From positions 71,094,323 to 71,158,322 of the forward strand of contig NC_079134.1 of the NCBI RefSeq assembly GCF_945859705.1: a stretch of DNA of 64,000 nt, in the 5' to 3' direction. The position numbers and the translations under genes are program-made. How positions within the stretch are numbered: the first letter of the stretch is position 1; each line of letters starts with the position of its first letter. This stretch comes from Episyrphus balteatus. Lineage: Eukaryota; Arthropoda; Insecta; Diptera; Syrphidae. The notes under the pieces are model-generated. The model was not told where the DNA came from. It saw only the letters and a list, made by a program, of their open reading frames with translations, and made no database searches. Positions 1 to 11,886 of this stretch are shown in pieces.

Positions 1-74
1 TTTAGAGATGAGCTGATTTTGTTGAGATGATTGTTGATTTAGAGATGAGCTGATTTTGTTGAGATGATTGTTGG
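1..74. repeat. 37-bp tandem repeat, two copies
   Basis: Two adjacent copies of a 37-bp unit beginning tttagagatgagctg differ only at the last base. The array may continue left of the window. No coding potential was seen. Confidence 0.9.
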
Positions 75-182
75 TGGGTTAATTCACTGAATCCACTTTT
101 ATTTTTCTTCTTTCCTTTGATTGTTTTTCAAAAGTCTTAGTTTATGTTTTTTTTTTTTTTTTTTTTTTAATTTAAAAACTTT

Positions 183-221
<39 letters not shown>

Positions 222-858
222 ATATAGGTTCAATGTGCGTAAATGTAGACAGTTTCATATCTTTTTTTTTTTTTTTTTTTTTTTTCTTTAGTTTTTAATA
301 TGTTTTCACGGAACAACTTATTGACAGGTATTTTTTGTTTCTTAGAAATGTATCTTTATCATTTCATTTCACACTAATTGTTTTGTAGGTTTTGCGGTTC
401 AAACGTAAAAACGAACTATTGTTTCTTTTTTCTTAAAAAAAAACAATATACCACAATCCGTCACCGACTGCGCCAGTAATAATTTTATCAAAATTGAAAT
501 TTAAAAAAATAATTTTTATTTGTTCAATTCGGAATCTATCTTAAGACTAACATTTGTATTTAATTTTATTGTTCGTTATACTTCGGTTTTCAACGTGTGA
601 TATGCAAGCTTGCATTAACAATGTGCAAGATTGCATTCACATGTTGAAATAAAATATTTCTTAGAATAATTATTATAAATTGTGTGAATGGAAAATAAAA
701 TGCAAAATTCTAGGAATAATTGATATTTGTAACATTAATATGTAGTTCGTTGCAAAGTGCAATGAACTTATTTATTAAATGATATTTTTATTGGAGGCAT
801 GTGTAACAATTTACCTGTGTAGATGAAAAAACGATAAGCAAAAACAAAACATCAAATA
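75..858. other. AT-rich intergenic stretch with poly-T tracts
   Basis: The stretch holds several long T homopolymers (about 149-168, 187-218 and 264-285) and otherwise unstructured AT-rich sequence. I see no gene, RNA or element boundary. The poly-T tracts could be reverse-strand poly(A) tails of old retroposons, but no flanking duplication was found. Confidence 0.6.
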
Positions 859-875
859 ATGTTTTTAATCTTAAA

Positions 876-1487
876 CTATATACATACATACACACCGATA
901 CAGAAAATCATTTTTTCTGTTCCAGTTGAATTCGAAACAAAAAGGATCGTAATACGGTCCTTTGGTAACTTCATTCCTGAAGGGTGTTCAGTTCTGTTCA
1001 CCAATGAACCCCTTGGTAGAGCCTTAAACATTAGCCCGGATTCATCCGCATTATAAATATCATCAGGATCATAGTTTTGACGAATATCTGGCCACACATT
1101 TTCTAGCCAAGCGTTGGCAGCAACTGTGTCAGCCGAATATTTTTCTCCACAAAGCTTTTTAAATTGGATGTTTTCTCGTTTTTTCTATCGATCTAACCAT
1201 CCATTTGTCGGCTCAAAATCGACGTCCAGCATCAAAGAAAAACTTTTTGCTTTATCCATGAGCATTGGCCCAGTTATTTTGGCGTTTTTAGAGCGCATGT
1301 CCTTAAACCAAATGGATAAAGCTTGCTTTTGTGCTCCAGTGCGCTGACGTTTCCTTAATAAATTTTGGATTTGGGCAGCCACTTTAAGGATTGTTTCTTT
1401 TTGTTTAATTATTCTAGATACCGTCGGCGCACTGCAATTGAATTTGGAGTAAATAAAGTTTTTAGTTTGTCTTTTACAGACAAACAA
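876..1487 (-). pseudogene. Tigger/pogo-type transposase fragment
   Basis: The reverse strand reads as a Tc1/mariner-superfamily transposase of the pogo/Tigger branch. The upstream part (1487 to 1188) has a helix-turn-helix stretch with SAPTVSRIIKQKE, then a CENP-B-like second DNA-binding region (KRQRTGAQKQALSIWF, GWLDR). After an in-frame TAG at 1185-1187 the same frame continues into YNADESG, whose aspartate fits the first catalytic residue of the DDE domain, and LPRGSL and KDRIT nearby are family hallmarks. The frame ends at 876, so the other two catalytic acids are missing. No terminal repeats were found. This is a dead, truncated copy. Confidence 0.85.
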
Positions 1488-1644
1488 ACTAATTTCTTAG
1501 TTTTTTTGTGGCTGAAAAGGAAAATAAATTAAATTTTATTTTCTTGTTAATAACCTAATCTCAAAATACGTACCTCTTGATGAGACATTTGAAATGTTGT
1601 TTATATTTTTGAAACAAAACCAATAGCCCAGGGAAATTAGTAAT

Positions 1645-2047
1645 AGAACCCAACAACGACATCCCGAACCCAGATACCTTAGTGCTTTGGATATTCTGGA
1701 TGAGCACATAATCCCAACCGACAACGAGGAAGTAGTTTACTTTTACGCCGATACGCAATCGGCCTACTACCGCGGCTAAATGCCATACCACCCAACCCAC
1801 CATTATCAATACCACAACTGGACAACCGGGACGGAACACCCCGAGGATAACCTAGTCAGCCGACTTGTAAAATTAAGCCTATTCATGTACTATATTTATA
1901 TATATTTTATCTTTTATCCATTGTATAAGGTTAGGCCCCATATGTGCCAACAAATTTTATATCAATCAATGTATCTTATTAGAAATAAGTTAAGCTTAAG
2001 TCAATTGTATATAGTATGTTCAATAAAACAAAATTGAAATTGAAATT
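1645..2047 (+). mobile_element. 5'-truncated non-LTR retrotransposon tail
   Basis: The insertion is bounded by a 14-bp direct duplication, gggaaattagtaat, at 1631-1644 and 2048-2061. It begins inside an open frame of about 45 codons ending at TAA 1777-1779, which I take to be the C-terminus of a LINE protein although I do not recognise the family. A roughly 270-bp 3' UTR follows, with AATAAA and a short repetitive tail (attgaaattgaaatt). Target duplication plus variable 5' truncation and a 3' tail fit target-primed reverse transcription. It landed in the outer part of the neighbouring foldback arm. Confidence 0.8.
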
Positions 2048-2061
2048 GGGAAATTAGTAAT

Positions 2062-3695
2062 TTAAATCGCATTTTTCGCGGGACAAAATTTTTTTCATGG
2101 AATGTGTTCGGGTGGTTGTCCTTATCATAAAAGTCAATTTGTTGGGATAGTTGGAGGTTGGGAACAGCCGCCATCTTGGAAAAGAGATTGGTATCGTTTT
2201 TATTGAATAGCTCCATTGTTATTCATTTTAACAAAAAATGACAAAGGTATAACTTATTAACAATAAAATTATCTAAGAAATGATATACAAAACAATTCCG
2301 TGAGTTGATTAAATAAAATTTTATAGTTGGTCAAAGTGCGGGTTTGTATCGCAAGGTTGGGACAAAATGACATTTTTTCATATATCTGACGAACTTTTGA
2401 TTTGTTTGGATAATTCTTCAAGAATGAATTGTAGTACTTATAATTACCTATAAAATGAGCCCACAATCGTTATTGTCACCATCATATTGTAGAAGTAATC
2501 TAACTCCGAATCTCTCCATGTACCAGTCAAAAGTAAGAAAAAAGCTGTTTTTTTGCTAGTAGGCCGAGAAAATTTTGGGAGTAGAGGTATAACCAAAATA
2601 TAAGTACGCAGTTTTGCAGCCATACGCGTGTTAATGTCGATTTCAAAGGTCTGACAACTCTAATTTTGTGCTTTATACGGTTTTTGGGGGGTTAAATAAC
2701 GTGAGTTTTCCAGTTAATGTGAATGGGCTAAATTTATACTATTTGAAATTATAAATATACAAGCTGATGCTCTATTATTTTTCCTAAATCTGGACACCTC
2801 AATCTCGGCTATGGGGTTAATAGAACTCACGATATAAGCTTTTTTAACTAACCATATCAGGCTTTTCAATTCAAATAAACAAACAAAAATCTAAACAAAA
2901 AAGCTTCTAGAACATAATCGTATAAACGGCTTATATATAGTTCTATTGGTCACATCCTCAAGATTGGGGTGTTCAGATTTAGGAAAAATAATAGAGCATC
3001 AGCTTGTATATTTATAATTTCAAATAGTATAAATTTAGCCCATTCACATTAACTGGATTTAACCCCCCAAAAACCGTATAAAGCACAAAATTAGAGTTGT
3101 CAGACCTTTGAAATCGACATTAACACGCGTATGGCTGCAAAACTGCGTACTTATATTTTGGTTATACCTCTACTCCCAAAATTTTCTCGGCCTACTAGCA
3201 AAAAAACAGCTTTTTTCTTACTTTTGACTAGTACATGGAGAGATTCGGAGTTAGATTACTTCTACAATATGATGGTGACAATAACGATTGTGGGCTCATT
3301 TTATAGGTAATTATAAGTACTACAATTCATTCTTGAAGAATTATCCAAACAAATCAAAAGTTCGTCAGATATATGAAAAAATGTCATTTTGTCCCAACCT
3401 TGCGATACAAACCCGCACTTTGACCAACTATAAAATTTTATTTAATCAACTCACGGAATTGTTTTGTATATCATTTCTTAGATAATTTTATTGTTAATAA
3501 GTTATACCTTTGTCATTTTTTGTTAAAATGAATAACAATGGAGCTATTCAATAAAAACGATACCAATCTCTTTTCCAAGATGGCGGCTGTTCCCAACCTC
3601 CAATTATCCCAACAAATTGACTTTTATGATAAGGATAACCACCCGAACACATTCCATGAAAAAAATTTTGTCCCGCGAAAAATGCGATTTCATGC
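2062..3695. mobile_element. Foldback element, about 0.8-kb arms
   Basis: The left arm (about 2062-2830) and right arm (about 2950-3695) are reverse complements with few differences, separated by a diverged centre near 2880. Both arms contain the same two short open frames, 65 codons at 2269-2466 (-) and 3288-3485 (+), and about 50 shared codons at 2001-2216 (-) and 3538-3747 (+). I do not recognise either; they may be chance or remnants. Weaker inverted similarity continues outward to about 1583 and 3780. No terminal target duplication was resolved. Confidence 0.8.
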
Positions 3696-3984
3696 CCATA
3701 TTTTGACTAATTTCCCTGAGCTACAAGAGCAAGTCGTTTGTTTGTAAATAAACTTTTGTGACAAACAAAAATTGAAATGTCGTGGTGAATATGTGGTGAA
3801 GGTGGAAAATAAAGATGAAATGACAGAGTTCAGCAAATTTTTGGTCTGTTCGATTATCTTTTTTTATTTTCACTAAAGCGAGTTTTTTTTTCAATGAAAT
3901 ATATTAAATTTAACTGAAATATGTTTCAGGTATCCGGGTTTTTCACTTATGCGAGTTTCGCTTAAGCGGAGTGTTTTAAAGGTA
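3696..3984. other. AT-rich flank without gene
   Basis: This is the outer flank of the foldback. The first 80 bases weakly mirror the sequence around 1583-1630. Nothing else was recognised. Confidence 0.5.
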
Positions 3985-4199
3985 ATTGGTCACAAAATCA
4001 AGTTATTTTTAGAAAATTTCAAAAAAACTACTATATCTCAAAAAATAGAGCTGACCGAAATTTTTTCGAGTTCTGAATCAAAATCAGCACACTAAAATCC
4101 ATTACAAAAGTATACTTGTGTTCTAGGAAGAAAGATATATGAATTTTTAGAGATCAGTTTCTTTATGGTAAGATATGCCAAACCTACTATACTTACTTA

Positions 4200-4491
4200 G
4201 GCCGTGTGTGAATTGCGTTAAATAGTTAAATTCGTGTTAAATTTTTGACACTATTGAGGTGAATAAAAATGTTCAGCTGTCAAAAATTTATTGGGCTCTG
4301 GGACCTGGTTAAATTTGAGTTAAATTTTTTTGCAGATGGTTTTGTTTTGTTTTTTTTTTATTATTATCATGGCAAAAAAAAGGCAAACAAAAATTTAAAC
4401 AATAAATTTTTTTTGGAAATTTTTTTATTCATCTCAATAGTGTCAAAAATTTAACACAAATTTAACTATTAAACGCAATTCACACACGGCC
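4200..4491. mobile_element. Harbinger-like MITE, 292 bp
   Basis: Terminal inverted repeats of about 70 bp start ggccgtgtgtgaattgcgtt on both ends and are flanked by TTA (4197-4199 and 4492-4494). A 3-bp TTA/TAA target duplication with GG-starting termini is typical of PIF/Harbinger. The interior has no transposase, so the element is non-autonomous. The short frame at 4269-4454 is not a gene. Confidence 0.8.
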
Positions 4492-4635
4492 TTAAATTAA
4501 GATATCTCGGAGAAGAAAAGACATATTGAGAAGATTGAAACTGAATTTGAAAGAAAAAAATAAGTTCTTTTATAAATCCTAACAATTTTATATAATTTTT
4601 AAGGTTTTCGCGATTGTTAACACATGACATTCTTA

Positions 4636-4808
4636 GGGTTTTCGGATAATCCGCGTTATCATATAAATATAAAGTGAGTTCACTACTGTACTCACCCCGA
4701 ACGTTTCGGTGACCACGCTCATTGCAATTTGAAGCGAAACGTTCGGGGTGAGTACAGTAGTGAACTCACTTTATATTTATATATATAACGCGGATAATCC
4801 GAAAACCC
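4636..4808. mobile_element. TA-flanked hairpin MITE, 173 bp
   Basis: Two arms of about 75 bases are almost perfect reverse complements (outer end gggttttcggat) around a loop of about 26 bases. TA dinucleotides flank both ends (4634-4635, 4809-4810), as for Tc1/mariner-related MITEs. The transcript would form a very long hairpin. Confidence 0.7.
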
Positions 4809-5160
4809 TAACAATTTTAATTAAAAAGATTGCATTGTGCCAAAATATTTTTTCGAAAACAGCAAAAAAAAAAGGATTTTTGAGATTTTCTAACGGGAAT
4901 ATGTAAAATACGTGTCGTCATTACCGACGTTTTAGATCAGAAATCATCAAAATTGGATCTGTAATTTTCTTAAGTTACTCCACTAAAACATAATAAAACG
5001 ATAACAATGTAAAAAAATCCACATTTCTTGAATTTTTTCAAAAAAAATCGCTAAATTGTTAAATAATTGTTAAATAATTCGAAATTGTTTATATTGTTTT
5101 TAAGCTGGTAGTAAATAACGTTTGAGCAGAATAAAAAGCAATATTAACAAGAAAAATTAC

Positions 5161-7100
5161 CGGGCAAGATCGTGCTGAGCAAAGTGAAGTGTCTTTTTGT
5201 AATAAAAAAAATGGAATTTGATGTTGATCATAAGTACAGTAAAATAAAATAGTAAAACTATAGGTATAATGTGTTAATATATTTTTTGTGATTAATTTAA
5301 TACACTCACAATTGCATGAAATTTTAAATTTGATTGATTTTTGTCTAAGCTTTTGGAGCTGTCGAGAGTTGGTGGCGAGGTAAAATTGATGTCGTATTGT
5401 ATATTGTGTAGTAATCAGTCCGTGTACCGAGTTTTATGTGCCTTTCTTTGCCTATTACAAAGTCATGACATATTTTCCCAGAACATGCCCGCGTGTCGAA
5501 AATGATTTTTTTTAACTGTGGAATAAATTTAAGCACTTAAAAGGTAAAGTCAGAATCTAGATCTTGTTTGAATTGTGAAGACCCTTCAAATCGGACAAGA
5601 AAAGCGGCTTTTCTTATTTAGGGTTAAATATGTGATATTTCAAAAAAAAATGTTCTTAAATTGAATTAATATTCGAAAAATGTATAAACAAATAGTTAAA
5701 TTTTAATAAAAACAATAAAAGTTCTCATTTCAAAACAAAAAATAATTTTGTCCACCTAGATTCTGTGTGCATCGTATTTTCATTTCTACGACATACTTTT
5801 TTTTTAGTTTTTTATAATAAGAGAAGAGAATAATCTGTTACGGTTAAACATAAAATAAGGAAGTTGACGGTAGTAGCACAGACAATTATATACAGATATC
5901 GCATCCCATAGAAAAAAATTGTCATCAAAATTTTTTCCAGCCGACACGTTTCAGCCGACAAGAGCTTTTTAGATTGGAATCAAAAAGGAGAAGAGAATTT
6001 TTCAGCCGACAAAAAAGCTTTTTTTTAATTTAAAAAGAGAACAATAAAAAGGATCTCTTACGACCATGACCCTACTCACCAGTGGTACCACTTTACTTCA
6101 ATTAAAGTAGATCTACTTCTTTTTTTCAAAAAAAAAATTATATCTACTTCCTACTTCGCACCATCACGAAAATAACGAATTCTATTTCATTTTAAAATCT
6201 CTGTTACAATGTACTTCAAATTATCAAAATATAGGTCAATTCTACTTCTTTTTGCAGAAAACCAAATATTTGCCTAAAAATTGTTATAAAATAATGTATT
6301 GAAATAATATTTAGTGTGGTGTCTGGTGTGTATGCGTCGCTTAAATCTGTGAAAATTTTGGTAGATGGATAGGTAGGTAGGTTCTTAGATGAACTTTATT
6401 TTTTTGATGGAAGATGGAAGCAAGAAAAAAAAAGCAGGGTTGTAAAAAATATTTTTTAAAACAAATATTTACTGCAACTTGATATTGTTTCGCATTAAAA
6501 AATGCTATTGCACCATCTTTATTGACAAAAACAATATTTTGCCTTATTAATTGTACCTATTGCAAATTAAAAAAAATTCTCCATAGAAAAAACAAATCAA
6601 TGCAAAGTGTGGGGGTGTGGGCAATAAATAGTTCATTTTTTAATATTCGTCGAACTTCTTACAATTTTAGTTGCAATAATTATTTTTTTTAATGAAAATA
6701 TTTTTCTGTTGTACCTTATACAATTTTTTTTATTTATGCAATTTTTTTCAGTTGCAATAAACGTTTTTTTTTCAATTAAAATTTTTTTTTCCAAAAAATA
6801 TTCTTTTAAATTTAAATTCATTTTTTTACTTGCGGTTCACGATTTACAGAAAAGTTAAGAATTCGTAAAAAAATCGAACTCGAGATAACAAAAAGCGAAG
6901 ATTGGGTCTTGCAATAATTTTGACTATCTGCCTCTATCTCGATCTGTAGCGATTTTCCTACTTGAAAATTGGTAACTAAGAGTGATTCCGTAGAGGGAAA
7001 ATTTGCTTTAGGACCAAAATAAACCTTTTATAGAAAAGGTCGGGTTTCTCAAAAATTTTTGAAGTTTTTTGAAACTTTTTTTTTATTCATATTCAATTAT
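5161..7100. other. AT-rich stretch without recognisable gene
   Basis: No coding region or RNA gene is supported. Two local features are visible: three spaced copies of cagccgaca around 5939-6011, and a degenerate segment near 6430-6790 with 'agggttgtaaaaaa' and 'ttgcaact' motifs that resembles the inner inverted repeat at 9338-10750. The short frames at 5345-5536 and 6633-6821 are low-complexity and not convincing. Confidence 0.5.
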
Positions 7101-7716
7101 ACAGGGTGATTCAGGAGTAATGTGCCAAAAAGCTAGAGCGTGTAGGTTAGGTCGATACAAGAAAAAAATCGTATGGGAGGGGGGGGGGGGTGTAACACAA
7201 TAACGTGTTACACCTTTTTGTAAAGCCAAAACCCTAGTCTTTTACAAACATTTTAAAGAAAGCCATTTTATGGCACAGTTTTTGAAAAATTAATTTTTAT
7301 AATAAAAATTTTGAAAAAAAAATTTCAAAGTAATTTTTTTCAAAATTTCATGTAATTAAGTACGAATTTAGTTTTTTAAATACGATGCTCTTATTCATTT
7401 TTAAACAAAAACAAAAAACCAAATTGAAAAATATTTTGTGATTTTCGAAAAATTAACAAAAAACCCAAACTACTTTTTTCTAAGAAATCTCTTTATTTTT
7501 TGTTTTTACATGGCTGGACTTGTTGATAAATTAATTTATGAAACATTAACCATTCGTCAACTATTTTTTAAACATTTAGACTTAATTAAGGATGAAATAA
7601 AGTGATACCGTATTCGATTAACCCTGAATTGATCAACTTTTTTCATTGATAACACCTGAAAACTTACCTGAGAATTGTTCTTACTATGTCTGGGGTGCTC
7701 ACTGCTCATGGGTTCT
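7101..7716 (+). repeat. Solo copy of the array core repeat
   Basis: The segment starts acagggtgattcaggag and matches the left half of the array core (14949-15655) almost throughout, up to ctcatgg..ttcta. It lacks the block that contains the gcggggagggg motif in the array copies and has a poly-G run instead (about 7177-7190). It ends at a CCTAA repeat. It is half of the palindrome, so it may be the ancestral or a partial form. Confidence 0.8.
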
Positions 7717-7738
7717 AACCTAACCTAACCTAACCTAA
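7717..7738 (+). repeat. (CCTAA)n short tract
   Basis: Four to five tandem CCTAA units, the reverse strand of the insect telomere motif TTAGG, lie exactly at the boundary between the solo core repeat and the truncated Gypsy gag. They could be a retroposon tail or an interstitial telomere-like seed. Confidence 0.85.
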
Positions 7739-8200
7739 TTTTTGATTTTCCAGTTTTTGGCATAAGTTTAAGGCTTCTGGGAGGTCCGACGGCTCTTTCA
7801 TGTCTAGGAGTCTTGGAAGATCTCCGTTTAGGCCTCTAATGAAAGTATCCAATGCCTTGTCCCTGTAGTTGCTAGTCAACAGAGAGATGGCCTCTTGACC
7901 AACGTCCATGCAGGAAATCTTATTTAGGAGGAGTGACAAGTGTTTATATACCGATTGGTAGAACTCTTGCACTGAAAAATATCCTTGAACAAGAGATGTC
8001 ATTTGGTACTCTAAAGTACCCAAATTTCTTTTATCCGCATAGTGTAACGTTAGACATTTGGAGATTGCTCTCAAGTCTAGTGGAGTATTATACGACTCCA
8101 ATACGGCGTCTGCATCACCAATAATTTTATTACGAATTATAACTCAAGATACCGTAGAACTTTGGTGTACCTTGGAGAGGTTCATAAATTTTTAAGATAC
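7739..8200 (-). pseudogene. Gypsy (errantivirus-like) gag, capsid part
   Basis: The reverse strand encodes the middle and end of a Gypsy-family Gag: IYEPLQGTPKF just after the foldback insertion, then, after a frameshift near 8140, a capsid-like stretch including HYADKRNLGTLEYQMTSL, LDTFIRGLNGDLPRLL and CQKLENQ. These match the Gag of insect Gypsy/17.6/297-type elements. It is the continuation of the N-terminal part at 11887-12213; the 3.67-kb foldback sits between them. The frame stops in the CCTAA repeat, so nucleocapsid, pol and the 3' LTR are lost. Not functional. Confidence 0.85.
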
Positions 8201-8207
8201 GTTCTAC

Positions 8208-11200
8208 CAAAGATCATATAACTAGTAAAGATGTCGCACGTAGAACAAACTTCTGTGCTTGAAATTTTCTACCATCAGATTTTACCCATAGGTCCAAAAC
8301 ATGTATCCAAGAATTAAATTGTTGAGAAACATTTTAAAATTTTTCGATGACTGCGTAGAAAAGAGAGGGTTGATTTTTATAGATGAATTTATTTAATGGA
8401 AGGAAGCGAGATAGTAGTTAAATGTTGATACGAATAAGGAAAAGAAAAAAAAAATACATTTGTCTGCAAGAATGTACCTATGAAATAATTTTATTTTTGT
8501 TAAATTATTCAGGAAACTGATATTAACACATGATTCAAAATAATAATTTAAATAAGAATAATTTTAGATATATATATGACAAGAGTGTATGAGCAAAATT
8601 GTGTGAAAATGAATTTCAACCCTCAAATTGTCAATAGGTCCAAATCATTATAATGCAGAAATCCTTCGCAACATTAAAAAAAGTTCTTATCATGAGTGGG
8701 AAAGAGAGAGTTATTTTTAATAGATTTCTTAAATGCGAAGGACCGAGATGTAAGTTGAATAGGAACAAATGAAAACAAAAAGGATTGTTTTGCCGTGCGG
8801 GTATATATTTTTTTTCACAACTGGATTGCTTCGCACAAGCAGGGCGAAGACGAGATGGCTAGTTTTAAAGATTGATGAAAAAAAGAAGCAAAAACAACTT
8901 TTGCAAGTGACTGGTGTGCTTGAGGTAGGTAGGTATAGGTAGGTATACGTGTAAGCAGAAGAAGGTTGATAAGTTTTTTTTTGGTTTTAATTTTTTTTCG
9001 ATGGTAGTTAGATATTTAGATATTTTTTTAAGTATAGGGTGGTTTTCTATTTCTATATTTTTGTTTCCTTTTTGAACAATCGCAAAGGCACAGGCGCATT
9101 GCTTTTAGGTGTAAGTACACACGTAATATGTAGGTAGGATTTTTTTTCCTTTGCGACAGCAATCGTCCTTGAAAAATGTAGTTCATTGTATTTTGGTTGG
9201 AAAAAGAAATTCAAACAAGTGGTAGGTAGGTAGGTAGGAAGTGATAAAAATGATCATTCTTGGTTTGTTGTTATTTTCTTTAGTGAGGTAAGTTATGTAG
9301 GTATCTATTGATATTGAAAGATTTATTTAGTGTGGATCAGGGCTGTAAAAAATTCTATTTATAAATGCATTTGAAATTAAAAAAAAATGATTGCAACCAA
9401 AAATATTTTGCATAAAAAAATGTTATTGCAACTGAAGAATACCTATTTGGATTGAAAATTAAATTTTTATTGCAACTGAAAATATTTTGCACACAAAAAA
9501 AATTAAAAATGTTGCATTAAATATTTGTTCATGATCTTAGGCGATTATCTTTGCATTTATGTTATTTTGCAATTATTAAAAATATACTATTGGAGATACA
9601 AAAATCTTCTATAACTTATTTGAAAGGAAATGATGTAAAGGTGAATACCACAAAAGGATTCTTAAAAATTCAATCATTAAATAGGGTAAATAGGGGTAAA
9701 ACGAAATTGCAATAAAGTGACTATTTTCTAAAAGCAACGTTGTAGAAAACTGATTTTTTTTTTAAATTGGTAGATACATTTATTGGAAGGCTAACGAAGG
9801 TATTGAAAAATTCTAGAAAATTTCAAAACTAAGTTATAAACGATTTTCTTAAACTAAAACATGAAGTAGACCTTTGACATAGTTGTAGGTAGGGGACATT
9901 TTTTTGACAATTTGAAAATGCCATTTGAAAGATAATGAAAAAAAAAAATTAAGGGCCTCTGCGTTTCAAAATATGAATTTTTGAAAAACTAAAAACCTTT
10001 TTAGATTTTAGCCACACGATTTCAGATTTTTTGAAAGCTCCGAAAAATTGCTAAACATTAAAAATCACCCAAAAATACCTGCCCCTAAAAAGGTTTTTAG
10101 TTTTTCAAAAATTCATATTTTGAAACGCAGAGGCCCTTAATTTTTTTTTTTCATTATCTTTCAAATGGCATTTTCAAATTGTCAAAAAAATGTCCCCTAC
10201 CTACAACTATGTCAAAGGTCTACTTCATGTTTTAGTTTAAGAAAATCGTTTATAGCTTAGTTTTGAAATTTTCTAGAATTTTTCAATACCTTCGTTAGCC
10301 TTCCAATAAATGTATCTACCAATTAAAAAAAAAATCAGTTTTCTACAACGTTGCTTTTAGAAAATAGTCACTTTATTGCAATTTCGTTTTACCCCTATTT
10401 ACCCTATTTAATGATTGAATTTTTAAGAATCCTTTTGTGGTATTCACCTTTACATTATTACCTTTCAAATAAGTTATAGAAGATTTTTGTATCTCCAATA
10501 GTATATTTTTAATAATTGCAAAATAACATAAATGCAAAGATAATCGCCTAAGATCATGAACAAATATTTAATGCAACATTTTTAATTTTTTTTGTGTGCA
10601 AAATATTTTCAGTTGCAATGAAAATTTAATTTTCAATCCAAATAGGTATTCTTCAGTTGCAATAACATTTTTTTATGCAAAATATTTTTGGTTGCAATCA
10701 TTTTTTTTTAATTTCAAATGCATTTTTAAATAGAATTTTTTACAGCCCTGATCCACACTAAATAAATCTTTCAATATCAATAGATACCTACATAACCTAC
10801 CTCACTAAAGAAAATAACAACAAACCAAGAATGATCATTTTTATCACTTCCTACCTACCTACCTACCACTTGTTTGAATTTCTTTTTCCAACCAAAATAC
10901 AATGAACTACATTTTTCAAGGACGATTGCTGTCGCAAAGGAAAAAAAATCCTACCTACATATTACGTGTGTACTTACACCTAAAAGCAATGCGCCTGTGC
11001 CTTTGCGATTATTCAAAAAGGAAACAAAAATATAGAAATAGAAAACCACCCTCCACTTAAAAAAATATCTAAATATCTAACTACCATCGAAAAAAAATTA
11101 AAACCAAAAAAAAACTTATCAACCTTCTTCTGCTTACACGTATACCTACCTATACCTACCTACCTCAAGCACACCAGTCACTTGCAAAAGTTGTTTTTGC

Positions 11201-11879
11201 TTCTTTTTTTCATCAATCTTTAAAACTAGCCATCTCGTCTTCGCCCTGCTTGTGCGAAGCAATCCAGTTGTGAAAAAAAATATATACCCGCACGGCAAAA
11301 CAATCCTTTTTGTTTTCATTTGTTCCTATTCAACTTACATCTCGGTCCTTCGCATTTAAGAAATCTATTAAAAATAACTCTCTCTTTCCCACTCATGATA
11401 AGAACTTTTTTTAATGTTGCGAAGGATTTCTGCATTATAATGATTTGGACCTATTGACAATTTGAGGGTTGAAATTCATTTTCACACAATTTTGCTCATA
11501 CACTCTTGTCATATATATATCTAAAATTATTCTTATTTAAATTATTATTTTGAATCATGTGTTAATATCAGTTTCCTGAATAATTTAACAAAAATAAAAT
11601 TATTTCATAGGTACATTCTCGCAGACAAATGTATTTTTTTTTCTTTTCCTTATTCGTATCAACATTTAACTACTATCTCGCTTCCTCCCATTAAATAAAT
11701 TCATCTATAAAAATCAACCCTCTCTTTTCTACGCAGTCATCGAAAAATTTTAAAATGTTTCTCAACAATTTAATTCTTGGATACATGTTTTGGACCTATG
11801 GGTAAAATCTGATGGTAGAAAATTTCAAGCACAGAAGTTTGTTCTACGTGCGACATCTTTACTAGTTATATGATCTTTG
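8208..11879. mobile_element. Giant foldback, Galileo-like, 3.67 kb
   Basis: Two arms of about 1.8 kb (8208 to about 10003 and about 10085 to 11879) are near-identical reverse complements around a centre near 10043. Each end starts caaagatcatataac, and the element is flanked by a 7-bp direct duplication, gttctac (8201-8207 and 11880-11886). Removing the element and one duplication rejoins the Gypsy gag frame. Long arms, CA termini and 7-bp duplications are known for Galileo and 1360-type members of the P superfamily; that assignment is inference because no transposase is present. The arms carry TAGG microsatellites and nested inverted repeats. Confidence 0.85.
9338..10750. repeat. Nested inverted repeat with hAT-like ends
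   Basis: Inside the foldback, both arms contain cagggctgtaaaaaat facing outward (9338 and 10750), followed by several 'ttgcaactgaaaatattttgca'-like segments (written in broken form). CAGGG..TG ends are typical of hAT elements. It may be an older MITE carried in the arm and mirrored with it. No transposase is present. Confidence 0.45.
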
Positions 11880-11886
11880 GTTCTAC

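Larger units (their letters stand above)
3985..5160. repeat. Diverged copy of the array-arm repeat
   Basis: The segment shares a degenerate order of motifs with the arms at 13.7-14.5 kb: a 'tatctcaaaaa' stretch, a 'gaattcga..cagcac' stretch, 'aaaagtatact', then 'ctcgg agaagaaaagacata', 'taagttctttta' and 'ttactccactaaa'. It is much more diverged than the array copies and is split by the two MITEs at 4200-4491 and 4636-4808. It indicates an old, dispersed family of which the array is a young expansion. Confidence 0.55.

Noticed and set aside
4634..4811. Hammerhead-like ribozyme in the hairpin
   Set aside because: A cgaaac and a gtga motif occur, but the CUGAUGA core is absent. The simple TA-flanked MITE explanation is better.
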